A stretch of DNA of 64,000 bases from Drosophila persimilis (Eukaryota > Arthropoda > Insecta > Diptera > Drosophilidae). Within the stretch, counting starts at the first letter, position 1, and each line of letters starts with the position of its first letter. The DNA lies in assembly GCF_003286085.1 (NCBI RefSeq), contig NW_020825322.1, forward strand, positions 2,046,001-2,110,000, read 5' to 3'. Below the pieces are notes generated by a model. It was given only the letters and a program-made list of their open reading frames with translations. It was not told where the DNA came from and made no database searches. This document shows positions 57,718 through 64,000 of this stretch, piece after piece. The translations under genes were made by a program, and so were the position numbers.

Positions 57718-59843
57718 GCACCTCAAGTTTTCTTAGCCGCACACCGCAGAACGCCCACAGACACGCCCAGACACAGGCACAGGAAGAGTACCATACCCAG
57801 GCCCATAGGCAACACCCGTACCCAGACAGTGCCCAAAAACGAGGCCACTTGACAGCGGACCCGAGGTGGGACGATGATGACGACGTCACCCACTCAGCGG
57901 ACCCAAGACAAACCCATAAACACCATGTCAGGGGCCATCTCCTGCTGCTCATGCTTCTCCTGGCGTTGGGATTTTGCAGTTGGACAAAAATGTTGTCGCA
58001 CAATTTTCATGTTGGCCAAATGACGCGCCAAAGTCTACAAACATGGACACGGACACGGCCCGGGAAAGTGGATGGATTGTGGTCGAGAGGGATAGAGTGA
58101 GAGTCGTGCTGTCACACTTTGCCATCCCATGGCGCATCCACGGCCAGCTCCTGAGGCCTGACACCAATACTAATGCGTGCGATTAACATTCGGAATGGTT
58201 TACGCCAGCGGGGCCATGGGCCTGCAGAAATAGACGGAGTCGCAGTCGGATACGGAAACTGAGACAGAGCAGGAGATGGAGACGGAGACGTAGACATCGC
58301 AGACATCGCAGACATCGACATCGACAGAGACGATGGCTTCTGGCAATCGGCAGGCAATTGGTATGGACATGGCTCTGAAGACGGCTGCCAGGCAGTGCTC
58401 CGGAGGTTCTGGTGTACCAGTATAACCCTCCCGGATACGGTCAGATACATAGGTGATTGCACATATACGGGTACGGTACGAGTACGGATACATATGTATA
58501 ATGTTAGCCAACACGTTCACCCACGCAAACACACATAGCCACTCACCCACACACGGACGTAGACACACGGCTGCATATGTTTGTTATAAGTTCCCCTGCA
58601 AATATGCGATAAACTACTTGCCACCCGGCGGAGGTTGCGGCTTGTGCAGAATCAGAATCAGAGGCGCCAACGGATCATGGGGTAAAAGAAGGAAGCTAAC
58701 AGATGTATATACGTATGTCTGTATGTATGTGTGTGTAAGGTGAGGCGAGGTACGCTGCTGCTGCTGCTGCTACTGCTGGTGGAGCCGGCGACACGAAAAA
58801 TGGCGGCATGTCCTGTCTTGTTGCCGCAACGTGTGTCTTTTGGTTGCGCCCCCCGTATCGGGTGCCAAGGGCCAGGGCTGGCGAGCGAAAAACTATGTCC
58901 ATTTCTACATGAATCCTGGCAATGGTTACATAACTCATAAGATTGACTGAAAATCGGATGCGAATGTAGAGCCGCGGCCCTTGCGGCGGCTCACAACGTT
59001 CCCGCTCGCCGTAGTTTCAATAGAGAAGAATTAAAGGACGATGTGTGTTTTTCTCGTGGAACTAGGTAATTTTCCAGTGGTAGGAGCGAATAGTATAGCG
59101 CCAGCCCTGGCATCGCGCCCTGCCAGGGAAAAGAAATGGCGTCCATGGTGCCAGCGGCCACGTAGCGCGCATAACTTCGCTTCACTTTACGCCTATTTCA
59201 CATAAAACTTACGCTTAACCAATGCACAGGCCCGTGGCCTGGAAGGAGTGGGTGGATTTAAGGAAATGTGAGTGCTGGGCGTGGCAGCATACTTTAAGGC
59301 AGCTTCCCTCCCATAGAGGGAGTTTATTTTGCGGTACGATTTGATTTTATGCAAATGATTTGCGGATGTGAGGCATGTGGGAGCGGGAGTGGAAGTGGAA
59401 GTGAAAGAGGAAGAGGAAGCTGGGAGGAAGAACTTGCCACAACTTTCAGGCAAATCAATTCGAGCTTTCGAAAGTGACGCACACACATGCAGGACCCATA
59501 AAAGGATGAGAAAAGCAGAGGGGAAAAAACAACAAAACAGCGCTAAAGAGTAAAGAAAAGGGGAAACGAAAACAGAAAAGTGTCGAAAATGGGAGTCAAG
59601 GCGCCGTTTTTGCAATTTGTGTGCGACGCGAGGACAAAATTGAACAGCAACAACCGCACACTCGTACGTTTGATGTGAAAGAGAGACAGAAGCAGCAATG
59701 GCGGAGGCAGAGGCAGAGGGAAAGATGGCGAGGCAATAGTACGGGCAGAATTATAGGATATTAAATAAAAGGTAAGACCACCATGTGGGAGAAGCATGAA
59801 AAGCGAAAAGTTTCGAAAGCAGTAGAATGAAATTGTGCAAGAT

Positions 59844-60038
59844 ATGTTTATAAAAGGTATGTCCGCCAAAAATATTCAGTCGCTTTACGTCACGCGGCGA
59901 TCGAAGCTAGAATGTAAGGTATGTGACGTACGTGAAACAGCTCTGTGGGAATGCCCAACCTTGTATGAGTGTACTGTGGAAAAACATCAGCAGCAGAACA
60001 GTACGCGACAAAGAAATAGGCGCACTGGGAGAAAATAA
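59844..60038 (+). other. Small cysteine-containing open frame
   Basis: Reads MFIKGMSAKNIQSLYVTRRS, then KLECKVCDVRETALWECPTL, YECTVEKHQQQNSTR and on to a stop at 60036. Four cysteines lie within 20 residues. A donor-like AAG|GTATGT occurs inside at about 59918. No family recognised; it may be a fragment of a gene or transposon. Confidence 0.2.
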
Positions 60039-63002
60039 TTCCATATGTAATTTGAATGAAATGCCAGGAAAGATTCCTTTCGATACTTTGCCGAAGAGTG
60101 CAAATTGTAACTGATTTTAAATGTAGCTTAGATATATGTGTGATACAGATTTCAGAATATCAATGCTATAGGAGTTCTACCAACATTCGATATCAGCTGT
60201 TTTATATCGTGTGAACGGCTTATATTGATTCATGATTCTTGATAATGTACCACGGCAACCGGGAACTAATTAGTTTCGCCTCCACCCGTCAGGTGGCTGG
60301 CCATCACTCAGCGCCTGTCAGCTGTTGTGAGCATCATCCATGCAAGGCGCTCACTGTACCCACTGTTTCCTCCGCTGTGGCGGTTACTGTCGCTGTTGTC
60401 TGTTGCCTGTTCGGAGTATTGTTTGACTGCATACGTGTCGAGTGTTTATTTGAAGGTTAAAAATGCATAAACTTTTAAGCCAGCACACAGACACTAACGC
60501 TAATGGCTTTAATTATTAATATTTCAGCATGAAATTTAAATTCAAAGCATGACAGGACAACCAACAGAGGGAATGGTTCGTTATGGGTATGGTGCATGGT
60601 GCATGGTGGATGGCAGATGGCGGATGCTGCATGGCGGATGGATATGGGAGTGGGCAAATGGAAAAAGGAACCAAAGTTACTTCGCTCTCACAGTCGTTTT
60701 GGTTTCCCTTCGCCTGGATCCGTTTTGCTATTGTTGTTTAAGCAATATATTAAAATTCAATTTAATACGATTTCAATTGCTTGTGCGTGCAAATGCAATT
60801 GGGGAAGCGGGATGGGACGCCAGCAGTGGCATTGCCAAATGGCAAAAGGTGATGTGTTTGTGCAAGGATACCCCGTTGTTGGTCCGGCGCAGGGGGTATG
60901 TCGAACTTGGAGGTGAAGACCCTTACATGAAGAACCCTTGAGCCTGGAAGCCTGGTTATTAGAATTAGAGTTAAGAGATGAGAAAAGTGTTCTAGGGCTT
61001 GACAGTATATATATTCAAAGCTATTATTTATCATTAAGATGAGCTTCACACTGAGCCTTATAAAGTTTTCAAAAGAGTTCTGCATCTAAGATTTTATTTG
61101 AGTATCTTCATAAGCATTTTCTGCTTTTACGAAATATGTTTATGGAGGTCAGGAGAAAGATTGCACAGATTCCAGATTTCCAATTACTCAAATCAAGATT
61201 ACCAAATACCTTAGATATTTGATATTTTTTGCTACTACTATTGGGAATATGTACTATTATATGAGCTGTTTCTTGGTACCCTCGTGCTCTTGCCTATTCC
61301 TGAGCATCGGAGAGTCGCATCGATGAGAACTATCTCTATGCAGTATCCCTTTTTATTTCTCCTCTGTTTTCTGGTTTTTGTTTTCCTTCTCACTCTTGTT
61401 GCTTCCCTCTAGCGCGTATTATTTTTTGTTGTTCTTCGCCTCTGCTTTGTATGCAAAACGTGCGAAATTCTGTTGTTGCTGTTTGGAGTGCGTGTTGCAT
61501 CGTTCAACACTGACGTTATTTATGCAGCAACAGCAACACTGGCAACATCACGGCAACAGTGGCAACAGTGGCAACAGCACCGGAAACAGCAATAGCACCA
61601 ACAACGATGGCAGTCGATGCTTTGTCGCTGCTGTTGTTGCTGACATTTAATGAAGAGCCCACCATCAACAGAGACTGAAGAGACACGAGAGACGAGAGTA
61701 GTTTCGAGTCGAGTCGAGTCGAGTCACATCGAGTGGGGGGGCGGGTGAGGGGGCTCGAGCCTAGGCCAGTGCCACATCCCAGAGTCGAGGCCATTCCATA
61801 TACCATGTCATGTCAGCTATTGTTGTTGCTTTTTTGCTGCAGCTTGTTGTAATTTGCATTTCATTTTTCGCCTTTGTAGTGCAAAATGTCATTAAATTAA
61901 AGGGCATGAATGTAGGAAGGACGCACGGACCCCAAGAAACCAAGAGACTGCGCCGACAGTCAAAAATGTGTGAGCCTAGACAAACGAAGAATTTTGAATG
62001 AATTTGCGTCATTTCAAGCAAGGGAAAGTGCAGATAAATCAAGGAGTCCGGTACATACAGTGGAAGCTCTTTGGCAGACCAATTGAAGAGCCAAAATTTA
62101 CAAACAAAATATCCCCAGTTCCACAGAGAAGATTTCTCTCTACTTTAGTAGAATCATTAGATGTTCGCACAGAGCTTTTTTGGGATAAACTAGAGTTCTT
62201 TTGGAACATCCCACTTGAATTTTTCGTTTTCCCTGTTTTTGTTTGGTTTGGTTGTTTCTACTATATCTTCATTTTTGTGTGCTTCGGAATGATTTTGCTG
62301 GAAATTAATTTATTTGACACGCGTCTGCATGTCGATAAATGTGTCACTGTGTCTCCGTGTCTCCGGCTCTGTGTGGAATCTAGTATATGCATATGGAATT
62401 TATATTATATTTGTATTAAAAGATAGGTACATACTCGTACAATATACAATAAATACATAAGTACGTGTAAAAACAAATATCTGACTTATACGCAGAAGTG
62501 CAAACGTTGGCAAACCTTCATAAAGAGCAAATGTTTGGTGCTGGGCGAAAAAACAGGGAGTGCAATGGCAGTGGCAGTGGCACTGGCACTGGATCCAGGG
62601 GTTAGCCATAAATGTGGACTATGTACACACAATATATATAAATGTGCATATATACATACATATATATATGTATATGTATGTACGTTCTCGCCGAACCAGG
62701 TCAGTGAAAACATGCAAAAGGGTAATGAACATGATAAATACACGGCAAAAATAAAGAAAAGCATGGGCAAATAAATTAATAAAGAGTGCTTCCAGTGGCT
62801 CGAGAAAAGGGAGCAGCGGGAAGCCACCAAAATGTGGAGAGGAGGCAGAATTGAAATATGATTTCTTCGACATTCAACATCAGATAACAATAACAAGAAG
62901 ATGGAGAATTTCAATCAGCCGACTAAAGAGTCACGGACCCCCAGAGATAGCCAGAAGTACAGAACAATATTATAAATCAAATAAAAATGTTTATTTATTT
63001 AA

Positions 63003-63379
63003 TGGGAGATTGTTGCACTACTGATCTTATAGCGCCAATGAAGGGTACATGCCCCATGGGTGTCCGTCAAGATGCCCGGCGAAATCCGGGAATGGAGGAA
63101 ATCAATGATAAACCCAATTTAATAAGGAAGCACTCTGCGCCGACTTCACTCGAAGGCCCAAAAGGAGATTGGAGAATGGCATTCACAACTGCCAATCGGA
63201 CATCCCATTGGGAAGCACCAGATGCCGCATCGAGAATGGGAGGAGGAGGAGGAGGAGCCACACACTCGAACAGGAAGCTGGAGACAGATGCTCATTCTGC
63301 ATTCCGGCATGTCGAAAATCTCAGTTTCATTCTCGGCCAGTCTGACGCAATTAGCCTGGACTCTGGAGTCTGGGCTTAA
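63003..63379 (+). other. Open frame of 125 codons, possible hypothetical protein
   Basis: Begins MGDCCTTDLIAPMKGTCPMG and includes NLIRKHSAPTSLEGPKGDWR and a GGGGGG run, ending DSGVWA. Composition is mixed and not driven by one simple repeat, but no domain was recognised and no splice signals flank it. It lies 570 bases before the proposed exon 7. Confidence 0.2.
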
Positions 63380-63947
63380 TCAAATGCCGTTGCTACTGTA
63401 GCTACCGTAAACATATCCGCATCCGTATTCCCCCTATCGTTCCCCGTCCCCATCGTCTGTGGCCCATCTTCAATGGCATTCGCTGTTGAGACTTGTAAAA
63501 ACTGCAGAACATAAAAATGTTTGCTTCCGGGCAAGAATACAGCTACAGCCGCAATATTCACACTTATTCAGCTGACTGGGCACTGCCCTGCAGTCTGGAT
63601 AGGGCTGGTAGGAAGATGGGGCAGGGACAGGAACAGAGGCAGGAAAAAAGACAGGGACAAAGGCATCGCTAGCACAACAAAATGAAAATCTGGTTAGCAA
63701 AAAGTTGCAGGCAATGACAGCAGCATCAACATCAGTGGACGGAATGAACTCCTTCCAACTGAATTTGCGTGCAGTGGAAGAACCAGTACAGACCACAACT
63801 CGACCAGGTACTTCTTCCCCACTTTGCTGGCCGCACCACACCACACCACACCACACTCTCTAGTCTCTGGTCTCTCATGATCGTAATTTACTATTCACAA
63901 AATATTCAAAACTGCTGCACAAGTGACACTCAAATGTCTTTTCGCAG

Positions 63948-64000
63948 TCCCACTGACGGTCACAGCCGCATGCACAGCCGGAGTCAAAGTCGGAGTCGCA
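63948..64000 (+). CDS. Probable K2P channel exon 7 (incomplete at window edge)
   Basis: Acceptor with branch-like ACTCAAAT and tract TGTCTTTTCGCAG. The open frame reads PTDGHSRMHSRSQSRSR and runs out of the window, so the exon and the gene continue to the right. It needs a phase-2 donor upstream, which the proposed end of exon 6 supplies. Ser/Arg repeats fit a cytosolic tail. Of the other two frames, one is closed after two codons and the other reads a Val/Ala-rich stretch without features. Confidence 0.6.

Larger units (their letters stand above)
56552..63947. other. Intron 6 (no independent gene established)
   Basis: Contains ACGGAG/AGACAT hexamer repeats (58255-58330), GCT repeats (58754-58776), GGCAAC repeats (61548-61590), GAGTC repeats (61706-61730) and TA/CATA tracts (62636-62690). 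Some open frames with modest coding look are listed separately (59844-60038 and 63003-63379). A 142-codon frame at 61998-62426 with a hydrophobic stretch has no recognised homologue type. Confidence 0.5.

Noticed and set aside
61998-62426. 142-codon frame with a hydrophobic segment
   Set aside because: The hydrophobic stretch comes from T-rich sequence; no family signature and no splice or promoter support.

Overview
The window looks like nuclear DNA of a fruit fly (genus Drosophila). It is intron-rich, carries dense short tandem repeats (CAG, GA, CA, CCAG and hexamers), has small introns beside very large ones, and shows AT-rich promoter-like stretches, a Transib-type DNA transposon and a degenerate dispersed repeat of a type common in flies. 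The species cannot be fixed from sequence alone. No tRNA, rRNA or CRISPR was seen.

One gene explains nearly all recognisable coding sequence: a two-pore-domain (K2P) potassium channel on the plus strand. Exons 1-4 lie at 5949-6973. A 13.0 kb intron separates them from a large exon 5 starting at 20014. Exons 1-5 encode a cytosolic N-terminus, TM1, cap, first pore (TIGYG), TM2, a long cytosolic loop with polyglutamine, TM3, second pore (TIGFG) and TM4. Splice phases agree at every join, and one intron is GC-AG. A 34.7 kb intron then leads to a probable exon at 56443-56551, and a 7.4 kb intron to a probable exon starting at 63948 that runs off the end of the window.

The most interesting signal is in exon 5. 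The channel frame meets three TGA codons (20766, 21537, 21549), each followed by C. The frame stays protein-like for 256 codons after the first stop and 59 codons after the third, then ends at a strong splice donor whose phase fits the exon 35 kb downstream. The third stop sits in the sequence TGA CTAG, the best known metazoan readthrough motif. The gene may therefore make a 475-residue channel and a much longer form with a cytosolic tail. Frame-keeping GT-AG segments around the stops are a competing explanation.

The introns hold two inverted Transib-like elements (9898-11043 and 40305-41502) with perfect 5-bp target duplications, a four-unit 94-bp minisatellite directly after a short secreted-peptide-like reading frame (24792-25246), a cluster of CTGTTATA motifs (22.7-23.2 kb), several cryptic or alternative exon candidates and many microsatellites. 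The first 5.8 kb is upstream or 5' untranslated sequence with no convincing gene.
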